Assembly: GCA_019649035.1 (NCBI GenBank)
Contig: BMAT01013976.1
Location: forward strand, 198,210-225,917
Reading direction: 5' to 3'
DNA from: Elysia marginata
Lineage: Eukaryota > Mollusca > Gastropoda > Plakobranchidae
DNA length: 27,708 nt
Below, piece after piece: positions 12,309 through 24,394 of the stretch (within the stretch, counting starts at the first letter, position 1; every line of letters starts with the position of its first letter). The translations under genes and the position numbers were made by a program. The notes under the pieces are model-generated. The model saw only the letters and a program-made list of their open reading frames with translations. It made no database searches and had not been told where the DNA came from.

Positions 12309-12559
12309 TGTCTCGCGTCCAAGGCGAGTGAGTCGGAAGTCGGAAATTCCTTTTTTTCTTTTTTTTTAGAAAAAAGCGACATGAAAAGGTCTATTTTTTC
12401 CTTTTAATATCTACATTTTAAATAAGTAAAAATATTTCCACAAAATATTGATACTTTAATTAAAATTTTTTTTATGTCTGTGAGTGTCTTGTTTGAAATA
12501 GCAACGGTTTTGAAGGTTAAAATTGCGACATCCAACTCATTCACCCTGGACGCTAGACA
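12309..12559. mobile_element. MITE, copy 1 (TA target site)
   Basis: The 251-base element starts TGTCTCGCGTCCAAGGCGAG and ends in the inverted complement (CACCCTGGACGCTAGACA). The terminal inverted repeats run about 33 bases with roughly 26 matches. A TA lies at each border (12307-12308 and 12560-12561), suiting a Tc1/mariner-type target. The whole length aligns with 25255-25507. It has no coding capacity and lies in the proposed intron between the first two plus-strand exons. Confidence 0.85.
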
Positions 12560-12746
12560 TATAGATTTTTGCTACAACCACTTTTAGAAAAAATAAACGC
12601 ATGCTTCAATGTTGTTTATGCATATACAGCAAGAGCCTAATTACGTCACGAGAAATCTAGGAAATCGATGTTTGCCATAATTGTTACTTTCACTAATTAA
12701 CCCGCCACGACGTATCCAAGCTAACAGTGACTCAATTGTTTACATC

Positions 12747-12767
12747 AATTATATCGGGGATATAATT
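12747..12767. repeat. Perfect short hairpin
   Basis: AATTATATC and GATATAATT form a perfect 9-bp stem around GGG. Function unknown; it may be chance in AT-rich DNA. Confidence 0.5.
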
Positions 12768-13094
12768 ATTTCCTCAATTTCGGTACAGATTAATTTTTCA
12801 GCAAGATTCTGTCCAAGGCTGATTGACCACAGTAGTTCAAACTTTTAAATAAATGCTAATTTCTCAAAGCTACGAAGATCCTCTCACCACAGTATGACAA
12901 ATACTGCTCGAATAGGTTAATAGCTTTTTCAACATAGTTGAAGATAATATTGGGAGAGGGGGGAATCTTGTATTGCCTATTTAAAGTAACATTCAACATA
13001 GCTTTAAGGATTTCAGTTTGTAGACAACATACAAGTTCGCTCTGCCTACTTCTTTCATAACAAGATTATTGGGTGCTGATTTGGCGACACCTAG

Positions 13095-13231
13095 AGAAGC
13101 TTTCCAAATTTTCTTATGACATTCATAGATCTGACCAAGTTACTGTTAAAGATAAAAAAGCTACAGGAAAGGAAATGGACCAACAGCTTCCTTCAACCAG
13201 AGAATCAATCCACGTCAGTTTTACTAAACAA
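13095..13231 (+). CDS. Possible exon 2 of the unrecognised plus-strand gene
   Basis: A strong donor (AAACAA|GTAAGA) ends the stretch. The acceptor (GGCGACACCTAG) has a poor pyrimidine tract. Entered in phase 0, as exon 1 requires, it reads RSFPNFLMTFIDLTKLLLKI, then KKLQERKWTNSFLQPENQ, and leaves with two bases. A second frame (containing KDKKATGKEMDQQLPSTRES) is also open, so the reading frame rests on phase agreement with the exons on either side. Confidence 0.25.
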
Positions 13232-13460
13232 GTAAGAAGGGAGGGCATTGTATGTTCTTCAATACACGTGATTTGTAAATAACAACACACGCTATCATTC
13301 GACATTGCGGTTGTAAAATATAACATGAGGCCCTATAAACATTTAACTCATTAAAGACCCTTAAATCTCCCTCTATAAATCTCATGCAAAGAAGTCAAGT
13401 TGACGTCGTGCCCCTTAACAATGGTTATAAATATATTTGTTGAACTCCAAAAAAAAAAAA

Positions 13461-13462
13461 NN
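13461..13462. other. Two undetermined bases after a poly(A) run
   Basis: An A-run (13449-13460) is followed by NN and then CCCC. This is probably a sequencing or assembly difficulty at a homopolymer. Confidence 0.9.
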
Positions 13463-14422
13463 CCCCTCATTCTATGAAATTTAACACATAAATAACATTT
13501 GCAGCACCTGTTACTGCTGATGATGTGCGGAACCGAAAGCTGTTCGGTATAGTTTGGACAAAAACAAGCTAAAAAAAAACAGCAAAAATAATTTGATGCT
13601 TGCTTTTCTTTTCTACAATGTAAAAAAAAATCAAGCAAAGAATTGAAATAAGTCAACTGTACCGAGACGTGATCTAGTTCACGTAGTATGAACTGAAAGC
13701 GAATTCCAGCCTATTCTGTCCCTGACACTTCATGCGACGGCACTGCTTTCAAAAAACTTCAATTAAAATTCACTCCCGTCTCTTCCCCTGCCAAGTAAAT
13801 CTTACGACGGGCCCACTTGATGGATTAACTTAGAGCTAAATTGAATGATGCTTGGGTAAGTGCACACCTCTCTTTACTGTACGAAAAAACGCGGGCTTTT
13901 TGTGTTGTATTATACTGAAGCAATTACTAGGCAGAACTGTTGCCGTGTTGCTGTTGGCCTTTTTTAATCTTTATTTTTGCTTCTTTCATCCAAGAAGTCT
14001 TCTTGATTATTTTCTTCGCTTGGTTTGTCTCGTTAATAAGATAATCGCCTGTGTAAGCGATTTAATGTTCATCTGAAGTGGGATTGAAGAAACGTAGCTG
14101 CTATTAATGCAATTATCATGTTATGTAGATTTCATATGTCACCTGGCACGATCAAGGTCTGAGTAATGAGAAAAATAGTTTGTTTTTTTTTCTTTTGAAA
14201 GAGCTTGTTTTTTTTTTTACATCTCTTAACCGAATGGGGCAAAAAGCCTCGCGTATTGTAGGAATTTTAAACCACAAACGCATCATCAACCTAGGACAAA
14301 AATGCCAGGGAAACAGTGTGCAAAAGAAGATAAGAATAATCATTATACCTGCATGAACATAAGAAGCGCAACAGATTTTTAGCGCGTTTATTGTTATTAT
14401 CATTATCCCATCCCTTCTCCTA

Positions 14423-14449
14423 ATCATCATCATCATCATCATCATCATT
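14423..14449. repeat. (ATC)n microsatellite
   Basis: About nine ATC/CAT units. The poly-Met frame on the minus strand is a by-product. Confidence 0.9.
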
Positions 14450-14904
14450 TTTGGAGCAGCAGCTGCTATCACTACTGGAACCATTGTCATCAAAATCTGT
14501 CTTCATGAAGGGAAAAATTTTTTTTTATCGGTTTATTTGTAGAAGTCAAATCTGAACTTTAAAAAAGCCTTATCTGGTTATTGCTTCAGTAGATTTGCGC
14601 AAACCGCACACAGGGAATAAAACGAATGTGTCTTATTAGTAAAAAAATGTAGTTAGGCTATTCTCAAAAGCACAATCCACGAAGACGCATTTTAAAACGG
14701 TGGGATGCGTGGAAAACTTTAAAAAATATTATTATGACAAAAGCATAGCAATAACTATTTGCACTGACAAAGCTACTGGTAAAGACACAATAGAAGTAGG
14801 TCTAATGATGTAGACGAAGTTGTAGATTTATAAAAGTTAACAAACAAAAGAAAAACAATTTTTAGCAAATAAGCCTCATTACGACTAATTACCCCCAAAA
14901 GCAG

Positions 14905-15109
14905 GAAAGCGCCTAGCAAAACGTTTCAACCACAAACAAAAAATCATGACGACCCTGCTGTAGATGCTAATGTCAGTAATGTGGATGGAATATCTAGAGC
15001 AACACCTTTCTGTTCAAGTGTGACAACAGAAAGAACTAATAGAGAACCCGGCAGAAAAAAGCAATATAGTGTCATGAGCTGTCGAAATGCGACTCAGTTA
15101 AAACTATAA
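14905..15109 (+). CDS. Possible terminal exon of the unrecognised plus-strand gene
   Basis: After an acceptor at 14902-14904 (ACCCCCAAAAGCAG), 67 codons run open to TAA at 15107-15109. Entry needs two bases from the previous exon, which the proposed exon 2 supplies. The peptide is polar and probably disordered: KAPSKTFQPQTKNHDDPAVD, ANVSNVDGISRATPFCSS, VTTERTNREPGRKKQYSVMS and CRNATQLKL. There is no ATG near its start, so it is not a simple ORF. No domain is recognised. An AATAAA lies only 10 bases after the stop, which would make an unusually short 3' UTR. Confidence 0.35.
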
Positions 15110-15119
15110 ATAATGTCGA

Positions 15120-15125
15120 AATAAA
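15120..15125 (+). promoter_or_regulatory. AATAAA hexamer after the possible plus-strand terminal exon
   Basis: A canonical poly(A) hexamer starting 10 bases past the TAA at 15107-15109, followed by T-rich sequence. In AT-rich DNA such hexamers are common, so on its own this is weak support. Confidence 0.25.
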
Positions 15126-16443
15126 AGCTATATCTTTATCGCAGTAGTCAGCACCCCAAATGTACAAACTCAAATCATTAAAAAATTATAATTGAAAAGT
15201 ATACTTCAAATTAATTTAATATTATCTGGAAAGATCGATCACGATTAACGGGAAAAATAGAATACTTACAGGACTGCTTGGAAGCAAGAATTGGAACGAT
15301 TATGTCAGAAGTTGTTCGGTAAATAATCAAACAATATAAAACATTTTTATGAACATAATAATTAAATCTGAAAACTTTACTGCTCTGTTTTCACTCAACA
15401 ACAAATCAAAAGCCTAGGTTGCCCAAACGTTTTAAACAAAAAATGGAATTTTCATAACAAAAAGAAGTTAAAATATACCAAAATCAAAATAAAAAATAGG
15501 TACGAAACTTAATTACATAACTTACCAGTGTAGTGTCTTCACAGATGTTATATCAAAGTGCTGTTTTGAAATTGTTGGGGGTATTTTCAGCTTACATTAC
15601 TATGAAAAGCTACGGAACAAACAGATCTGGTTAAAACACAGTAGCTGCTCCACACACTATAAATATAATGAATTTTTGTTCCTAGAATAATGCTCCTCCT
15701 GTCATCACCCAAGACGAAAAAAAGTAATCCGAAACGGTGAAACAACGCGTGTATGTAGATCTAGTTTGGTTTTGGGCTTTGCTGTCTCCCCCTCTTTCAC
15801 CTGGTGGGCTCAACATAGAGACCTCACCTATCAAACTGAAAACCAAAACCGGAACGAAGAAGATTGGTGCCCAGCAAAAAATGGACTGGTGTACAACAGT
15901 GGTAGGCTCTGTTTAGTGTCTAGTCCGTTCTCGCTGCAGGTCCAACTCTAGCGAACTCTGGGAGCCCTTATTATTTTGTTGATGGAATTTTTAGACTTTC
16001 AATAACTTTTGAATCTTGGCCAAGAATTTAGACCTCAAGCCCCAACGCCAGTTGCCACAAAGAGCGATCGTGGGAGCGTGTTATTGACAAGCCTTGGTTC
16101 CCCAACCTAGAGCGTAAAGTTGAATGTTTGTGCGCATGTACACCTGCATTTTCCCATTTATCTGGTTTCAATAGGATGCAATAACAATATTTAGTTATTT
16201 TCCATGAGAACTATCTTTAGTCGATTCGGATGCCTATGGAGAGTATAAGAGAATGAAATAAGTTAGGGTAAGATTTCAAGTGATCCAAGGTAATTTTCCG
16301 GGTATCGCATGCCTGTAAAGATTTTGATAACTTGATTGTAGCGACTTGGTCAGTAAACTTTACATGGGTGAGCTGGACATAGTTATACACGCAGCGTATT
16401 TAATTTTTAGCGTCTCTAATAATTAAACAGTAAATTCAAGTCC
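15126..16443. other. Non-coding AT-rich stretch
   Basis: No supported gene. Two minus-strand segments with good GTAAGT-type donors (15270-15367 and 15526-15560) were considered as exons and set aside. Confidence 0.4.
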
Positions 16444-16457
16444 ATGAGATAGAATAG
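16444..16457. repeat. Target-site duplication, left (SINE copy B)
   Basis: ATGAGATAGAATAG, repeated exactly at 16761-16774. Confidence 0.93.
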
Positions 16458-16760
16458 TTGGTTGGTTGTTTGAATTTTAACGTCTCTTTTCAACTACAAG
16501 GTTATATCAGAGACGACGCTTGGGACAATTGAAAGCGTGCTGCCACACTGTGCTGTTAGAAGCGCTTGCATACACCTTACCCAGTCACATTATCCTGACA
16601 CCGGGCCGACCAGACTTAGCACTAAATCCATAATGCCAGACACTAGGCGGATCCGCTGCTAATACCAATTTTAAAGTCCTTGGTTTGACTCGGCCGGGGA
16701 TCGAACTCACACTTTCCGACTTCTGAGCGAGTGTCTTACCGCTAGGCCACAGAGCCTGTT
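16458..16760 (-). mobile_element. tRNA-derived SINE, copy B
   Basis: Same family and orientation as the element at 9499-9810. It has an A-box region TGGCCTAGCGGTAAGACAC, a B-box GTTCGATCCC, a shared body, and an AAC/CAACCAA tail on the minus strand. The 14-base target duplications are perfect, so the element is full length with clear borders. It lies immediately left of a GATA microsatellite and an assembly gap. Confidence 0.94.
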
Positions 16761-16774
16761 ATGAGATAGAATAG
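16761..16774. repeat. Target-site duplication, right (SINE copy B)
   Basis: An exact copy of the 14 bases at 16444-16457. Confidence 0.93.
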
Positions 16775-16836
16775 GAGAGATAGATAAATAGACAGACAGA
16801 TAGATAGATTAATAGATAGTAGGATAGACAGATATA
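16775..16836. repeat. (GATA/GACA)n microsatellite running into a gap
   Basis: Imperfect GATA, GATT and GACA units continue up to the N-run, so the true array is probably longer than shown. Confidence 0.85.
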
Positions 16837-16962
16837 NNNNNNNNNNNNNNNNNNNNNNNNNNNNNNNNNNNNNNNNNNNNNNNNNNNNNNNNNNNNNNNN
16901 NNNNNNNNNNNNNNNNNNNNNNNNNNNNNNNNNNNNNNNNNNNNNNNNNNNNNNNNNNNNNN
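16837..16962. other. Assembly gap (126 N)
   Basis: A run of N between a GATA array and a G-rich stretch (GGGTGGGGGGG at 16963-16973). Frames crossing it are meaningless, and the real length is unknown. Confidence 0.99.
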
Positions 16963-18616
16963 GGGTGGGGGGGTGTCGAAGAGATTTGAGAGAACTATTT
17001 GCAATAAAACTGCTTAATCGAGATGGCAACTGAGTTGGCTACTTAAGATTCCTATACACCTCTGATTTTTTCCACTTTTAAAAACTCGATTTAGTTTCAT
17101 AAAATCTATTCATTATGCAGTAAGCTAACAAAAAAGCTTAGCTTGCTAAGAAAACTTTCAATTATGAAAAAAAATCCCAACGATGTGGCAGATTTCAATT
17201 GCGATTGATGCTTTCTTTTTATTCGCCCCAGCGCTTTTCTACCTCAAGATACAAAGAAGTTGAATAGTCAAAGGTCCCTCATGTGGAGAAAGGGGGGGGG
17301 GGGCTTTCTGCTTCGTTGAGCTTTAATTGTAAAATTGTGACAGAATAAAAAAAGCCTAAGTAATACATGTCAAGCAAAACATAAGACTGTGGTTAGTTAG
17401 CTGGGTGAAATTGAACACGTAGGGAGCAATGACACAGTTTTGAAATAATCTGTAGATGTTTGGTAGAGATAAGGAACATTTGATAGGATAAAAGTTTTAA
17501 ACTCGAGGTTTCTTGGGCAGATTCCCTTGCATGCGGTTTGCTTCACGCAAAAAGAAAAAACTTTTCTGTTTAGACTTCATTATTTCCCCATATGGTATAG
17601 TTAACAATGACAATGTCCAAAGGCGAAAAAATTTGAATCAACGTTATAGTTTATGTTTGTCTTTATACATACATGAAAAATTATTTTCAAAATCTGGTTT
17701 TCGTGCCATTAAGAAAAGAAAACATTTTCTTATCACAAAAAAGCATCAAACAAAGCACAGCTGAAAAACTAGTGTTCCAAGCATCATGCCTTAATCAAAG
17801 TTGAATCTTTCTCGGACAAGTTCTGATTATACACTGCCCCTTTAAAGAAAAAAAAAACATCGCACGTGCGAAAATTGCAAAATCGGATACACGTGTTTTG
17901 TATCAGCACAATAGAGTGAAAAGAGGTATACTTTTCGGCCCAGGTTAGAGTTTTCTAGCCCGACTCATTCGCGCGTTAACACAATTCTAAATGTATCCTA
18001 TGAACGAAGTTTGATTAAATTGTTGTTGGTTTTTTGGCTGTCCTGAAAAATTCTGTCTGCTGGACATACGATGGTCTTCTAATAGTGGAGCTCATATTCA
18101 ACAACCTTTGACGCAAAGAACCCTTGTATTTAACAAATTGAATTAAGATTCGAGTTTTTTTTTTCTTCTCTTCTTTAATCTTTATAAATTAAGTTTTATA
18201 GGACGAAGTCATTTAAAACCCACCTCATTTTCAAGTGAACTGTAATAAATACAACGAAAACTGATAGTGATCTTTATTATAGATCTTAGTCAGTGATACA
18301 GCTACCAGTGATAGAGCGAGATAGAGAGAGAGAGAGAGAAAGATTACAATGCCTGACAAATAATGCTAGTAACAGCTCTTCGTAATTTTGTTTTTGTCTT
18401 TATATTTTTAAAAAGGCTACAGGTTCGACAGACATAATGTAGAAATTATTTTATTCTGTTCGTTTTGGGCTTGATGTCAACAATCCTTGGCTTCAGTGAA
18501 TCATTTAAATTTTCCAGAGAGGTTTTTTTGTAACCGAGATCCACTGCACTTATCGTCAAGGGAAGAACAGTTAAAATGAAATTAAACTAAGGACAAAGAT
18601 GGCCTCATTCTCACTT
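16963..18616. other. Non-coding AT-rich stretch
   Basis: No supported gene. It contains a 12-base G-run (17292-17303) and a short GA run (about 18322-18340). The frame at 17513-17764 is Lys-rich and looks like chance. Confidence 0.45.
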
Positions 18617-18624
18617 CCTCAATT

Positions 18625-18809
18625 GATTGATTGAAGAGTATTTTTACAAGCGCAATTCCACTTCAAAGGTGCTCTCAGGGCTTGGGTCCCAATGACAATT
18701 TACGGGCTGCCACCCAGAGACTAGCGGGGATACCATGACTTAGCCTCAGCCGGTCACATTATACTGACACCGACCCAACCAGTAGCACATAGTCTTCCTC
18801 AAAGACAAA
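18625..18809 (-). mobile_element. 5'-truncated SINE sharing the core of copies A and B
   Basis: The 20 bases at 18753-18772 match 16584-16603 of copy B at 19 of 20 positions, and neighbouring bases are also related. The tRNA-like head is missing, the rest of the body is different, and the tail on the minus strand is CAATCAATC instead of CCAACCAA. An 8-base direct repeat CCTCAATT (18617-18624 and 18810-18817) may be the target duplication. It is probably a related family with a shared core domain. Confidence 0.6.
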
Positions 18810-21800
18810 CCTCAATTAAACAACATTATAAGCAACCCTGGATCATTGGATATTTAGAATTATGTTTGACTAAAATCTAAAACTGTAATAAACTATCTAT
18901 TTAATCTGGTTCCACAGGTATTTATATTATAGGACCCTCAGTCATCCACCCTTGTTTCTATCTGACTATCAGACGTTTTGTAGCCTTGGAAAGAATGTCT
19001 CTTGGGATAAACTATGCAATCATTACCTGCTACCTAATGTCTTTTGAAATTAGTAGCCTATGTAAAAATTTCAATTGTCTCAATATTACTGAAGCATAGG
19101 TTTTTTTGTTTTACAATAGGGTTTTCCAGCCGAAAACTGCAGTCAAAAATTGTTAAATGAATTGAAACTTAAGCACACAAACAAAAATTAGCATTATAAA
19201 AGAATGATCAGTGTGGAGACTGGGAATAGAGAGACAAGATGAAGATGTGAATTCATGTGTAAAGAAGGTGGTTCGGGTTTTGATAAGAAATTGAAAGGAA
19301 CAATAACTCCCTTTGAATTTGTTTTTATCATGAAAGCAATAACATAACAAGAGTCTTTTCCTTCAATCAATCTTATTTTATTCATTTTTTTTTTGTAAGC
19401 AGTCAATACAAGGTATACAATGTAGAAAATGCTAAAAATTGCTTCAAATATTTCTATACAGTGTCTGAAATGTACAGGAATTGTACAGAAAAAAAGACCG
19501 TACGGTATACTTGTAAATGAAATTTTATGTTAACAATAGCTAGAATGAAAAAAACCTCTTGAAACTAAAAAATTTTTGTAACATTGTAGCTAAAAAATTC
19601 GATCATAATTAATTTAGGTCATAAGATTAAAACGATGGAAAGACATATAAAACTGGTCCTTTTGCTGCTGGAAGTGAACACTTCGATTTGCAGACGAATT
19701 TGTCATTTTTTGTTCAACCTTTACATAAAATGACCAGGGTTGAAAGATTAATGACGGGAGTCAAGTCAGAAACAACATATTTTCTGACTGTAAGAGAAAG
19801 CGCACATAAAATTTCCTTTGTAACTTACTTTGTAAGCCTCAACTCAGTCAACTCAAAAGATAGTTTGCATTAGTTTCCTTTTAAAAATAACATTTTGATT
19901 CAAAAAGACATAAAAGCATTCAGATTTTCCAAGGATGTAAAAGAGGTATTTTCTCCATCATTTGAAGCATACAAAGTAAAGGATAAAAAAAGTTTTGATT
20001 TTCAAATTAAAGTTTAAACTGAAATAGTTGCATAAAGTAGTGGACATATAGGTAAGCTTGTGGGCAACATAACATACTCAAAGTTATGGTCATCATCCTC
20101 TTGGCAGGAAATAATAAAAAAAAAAAAAAAGAAATTCAACACTTTAATACTTTCTCCATTTGGCAAGTAAGATACAACAAAAGTTTTAAAAATTGTAATG
20201 CGAAATCCTTTTTCATGATTTGCATGCAATCTGTATAAAAAATCTTTTGAATTTCTTTAGCGGTGCATCAAGGATCTTTACTATGTTTATATATATATTT
20301 TTTTTTCATAACAAAGCAATGACAATCACAAGTTGTCTTCAGTAAAAAAGTTTAATGGATTATGAAACAGTTATGTTGCATTTATACTAGCTGGCATGAT
20401 TTTTTACAACATTCCTCTAAGAAATGTAAGAACTTAGAAGAAAAAAGTAAAAGAAAAATAAATAAGACTTCATTAGCAAATCAGGCATTAATTTTGACTT
20501 CTTGCGATATTGAAATCTTACAAAAATACATATTTCTACCCCGTCCTTTTTGCTGAATGAAGAAATAAGAACTCTAGCAGTTTGAAGGCAAAGCTATTTT
20601 AGCTGAAGCAAAAAAAATGGGTAGAGCTGATACAATTCTCTCTAGTCGCAGAATTTTGACATTTAAGAGAAACATGACTGTACATAGGTCTACATTGTTT
20701 AAAAGTCCTGTAAGAAGGTGAAGCAATTATTTCAATAACATAGAGAATATTGCATTTTCAAGATTACGGACCGGCAAGGCCTGTTTTCAAACAAAATAAA
20801 GAAACAGATTTTTGTTTGTAAAAGATTTAAAGAGCACATAAAACCATTTTATGTTGAATTCCTTACTTCCAGCTATTTTTAGACATTCTCTCTAACCTAT
20901 TCAAAACAAGTATTACATTTGACTAAAAATAATTTTTGACGTGAACAATTCGAATAATTGTTTAATATAAACTGTATTCATATAACAAATTTTTATTCAT
21001 TTTTTTTTTTAGATATAAACTGATGATTCAAATTTCAGATAATTTGAAGTTACATTTTGTCCCTATAACTGTATGTATTACCCTTGGGGCTCTACTCTAT
21101 TGGTATGTGACTGTGAGACACCAAAAAGTTAATAAATCATTTTTGCCAACGTCAATGGATAGAAGTATATGTCAACAAAGTAGATATTCCTCAAAAGGGG
21201 AAGGCTTTTTAGACTTGAATAAGAAAAAATATCTTAGAACCGCACTGTGTAAAGGTATTTTTTTTATCTGTAAAACTTTTGATACATCATTTGAAAATCT
21301 CAGAAAACTTAAGATTAAAAGCAAAAGACAATGAAGACCCCAATATGTATTTTTCAAAATACAAATAAGGAGCTTAATAGTTCATCCTAAAAAAAAAACA
21401 AAAGAATCTTCTTATTCAAAACACATCAAATTTAGAGTTAACATACCAAAAACTGCAAAAGTTGAGAATCAAATGGAACAACATTCAATTCTCAGGGGCA
21501 AATTATTACTATTTTAAGTCACCGTAAAATTTTTAAATAGCAAAGATGAATGTTTCATGGAAAAACAGATCAATGGTGATAAGCTTTCTCATAGAGAGAA
21601 AGCGGATGTCTCAATAGATGAAAGACAAAATATATTCGACACGAGGAAAGCAAATTTTGAAATTATTTTTACTCATTTGTTAAGCTGAACACATAGTTTG
21701 GTTTTTTATGCTTGGACATCAAGAGGGCACAGGTGATTAGCTTGCCTAGAGATATGTTGAACAAAGTTGAGATAAATAAGCATAGTTTTTTTTAAAACCC

Positions 21801-23093
21801 ACTTGTAGTAAAGATAAAAGTTACCACATTTACACAAGTTTTGTGACGTTTTCTAGTCTCAACCAGTCTCGCAACCGGTGTGAATGAACCAGATGACGGA
21901 AACTTCTCTCATGAGAATATGTGCCCTTTAAAAATAAATTCGTTTCTCTTTTGCTGAAATCGATTCTAATATCTTCTCACAAAATTTAGATTACTGCAAC
22001 ATCTGACTTAATTTTCCCTAGTTGCTTTTCTTGCTCTCTTCACTTTTTTCTAATACTCCATTAAAGTTGAAAAGTCATTTTTTTTTACAATATATGTATA
22101 TTACATTTAAAATATATAGTGTATACTATACATACTCCAAAAAAGCCAATAGGAAGTAGATGACAGTGGGAGTATTTTCACTGAATTTTTAGTAAAAATC
22201 AGTTTTAAAGAATTACTACATTATAACTGTAAAGAGAAAAATGGCTTTTTCTTCATATTAAAACATTCTCTAAAATATATACATGTAAAATGTCTCATCT
22301 ATGCTATTGGAAAGTAAGCACCATTATTATTATTTATATTATTATTATTTATACTGATATACAAACAACATTCCCAGTGGCATCAAGTTTTTCAGAGTGT
22401 TTTACATAGCATTCTGAACACAAAAACAAAATAAAAATATACCAGCTTTAACCACCTATAGATGAGGGGAAAAGGCATTTAGCTCAAGCTATTGCCTTGG
22501 ATAGAATTTGCATGGTAACTCACTGGAGACGCGCAGTTTTGTCCTCTGGGCCAAACTCTAATAGGATTTAGCTAAAAAAAATTAGTAATAGATTATATTT
22601 TACAAATCTAGGGTCAAAGGGCACTTAATGCGGTACAGAAATAGATAAAGAATAATCTGAGACTGCTTTCCCATTCCACACTGTAGACAGTAAAGAGAAA
22701 AAAATGCCAAAATCTAACGTTCATATATGAAAGGAGTGTCTCCAACCATGCACTAATATGAACAGAGCATCTTCAATGAGTTTAAAAATTGTGTAACAAT
22801 TTTACAAAACGCGTTTACAAAACTGTGTTTATTAAAACTAGTTTACCTCTGAAACATAATATGAATGTGTTATTCACTCTAGAATTTGTTTAAATCATGC
22901 TGAGGAAAGTTTTTTTTTTTTTTCAACAAGCCAAGATGACATGCAAACAGAGAAGCACAATTTCTTTGAACAACTAAAAGGTTCAATATGGGACTGTAAA
23001 ACCGCTGTCCTTCTGCCCCCCACACCCTTCTTTCATTTATTCATGGATGGAAGACCTCCAGATGTAAATTTCTAATAATAGTAATAAAAAAAA

Positions 23094-23113
23094 AACTAGA
23101 TCAAGATCTAGTT
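23094..23113. repeat. Perfect short hairpin
   Basis: AACTAGATC and GATCTAGTT pair perfectly around a two-base spacer. No neighbouring gene or T-run suggests a function. Confidence 0.5.
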
Positions 23114-24376
23114 GGAAGCCTCCTAATTGCCAAAATTTGTAATCAAGAAAAAGTACGAAAGAGAGACAAAGGGGAAACAACTATAAAACAATTTGTAGAA
23201 TTATGCTTCATTGCAATATCAGGAACACAATATAATCACACTTACTTGAAATTAAGGGAGAAAAAGAAAATCAGGTCTAATAGCACTAATTACTAATGTA
23301 ACATAAAAATGTAATTTAATATTATGCCTTACCTTCAGATATTATGGCATGATTGTACTCTTTACCCAAAAAATTGCGCTTCTATAAATAAAACAGGAAC
23401 GGGTACCAAGCATAATGAATAAGTAAATAAATATTAGTATTTCTTGACGAAAGAAATCATATTTACAAAACACTTCAAACTCTAGTAATATCTGCTTCAG
23501 TAAAAAAGCATCAGCACACAAATAGTCACCAAAGGGTCTACACAACACTAAATATCACAGATGACAATTTTAAGTATTTCTTTCACAAGCTATGTTGTAC
23601 AATGAGAATGGGATCAGGAAACTGGTTTTTTTTCTCTAAATCTTTTCTCATTGAAAATTAGCATGCAACCTTATGACTACACTTGAAGAAGATAAGCTTA
23701 TTAAGGAATTCTTTAACTTTACCAAAACTATTTCCTTGAGATAGCTGGAATTATTAATTTTCCTCAATTTTTTTTTGTTTCATCTCTGCAATCTTTCTCC
23801 CCACATTCATATTGCCCAGCAAAAATGAAAAAGAATCAGATTCCTTCGGTTACATACTAACATAAACAACAATTTTTCATGGATAAATAGAATTACTAAG
23901 TCCTTGTATGAATCAAGGCTTAATTGGCTTTTAAGTGGTCTGGCAGCTGGCTAAAAAAATCAAGACTTCATTAGTCCAGGGTTTTTACCAAAGCATATGG
24001 GGCAAAGCATTTCAACTGCTGCTCTTCTGTCTTATTCAGAAATACCTTCAAATAGTCAGGACAATTGAAGTAGTATTATTAACACAAAACATCTCGTAGC
24101 CAAGGAGAGAACAAACTCAATAGCTGGAGCTTCTCCTTTGTCACACTTAATTTTGAGTTACAAACAATATGCAGTTATTATATGAAAACGAAAATAATTG
24201 TTGAAAAAGGAATCAACATCAAAGGCACCACAAGTATATCTTGAAACATGGTATATAAAAAAGATGGTTTTAAAGCTGAAGACAAACAGTCTTTGTTCAA
24301 TTGGTAATAAAAAAGAAAGAAAAACCTTCAGGAATAAACATTGAAGTATTCTTATTCAGACTGCTGCTGTGGCAGG

Positions 24377-24394
24377 TTTGTGTGTGTGTGTGTG
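24377..24394. repeat. (GT)n microsatellite
   Basis: About nine GT units, otherwise unremarkable. Confidence 0.85.

Noticed and set aside
11998-12407. Plus-strand frames with poly-Tyr and poly-Leu
   Set aside because: The homopolymeric parts are the TTA microsatellite and the start of the MITE. Only 12005-12162 is retained, as a possible exon.
15270-15367. Possible minus-strand exon with a GTAAGTATT donor (TTSDIIVPILASKQS)
   Set aside because: Weak acceptor, no compatible neighbour. Joining it to the next candidate (15526-15560) creates a stop codon.
16742-17029. ORFs crossing the N-run
   Set aside because: Most of the frame is undetermined sequence plus GATA repeat.
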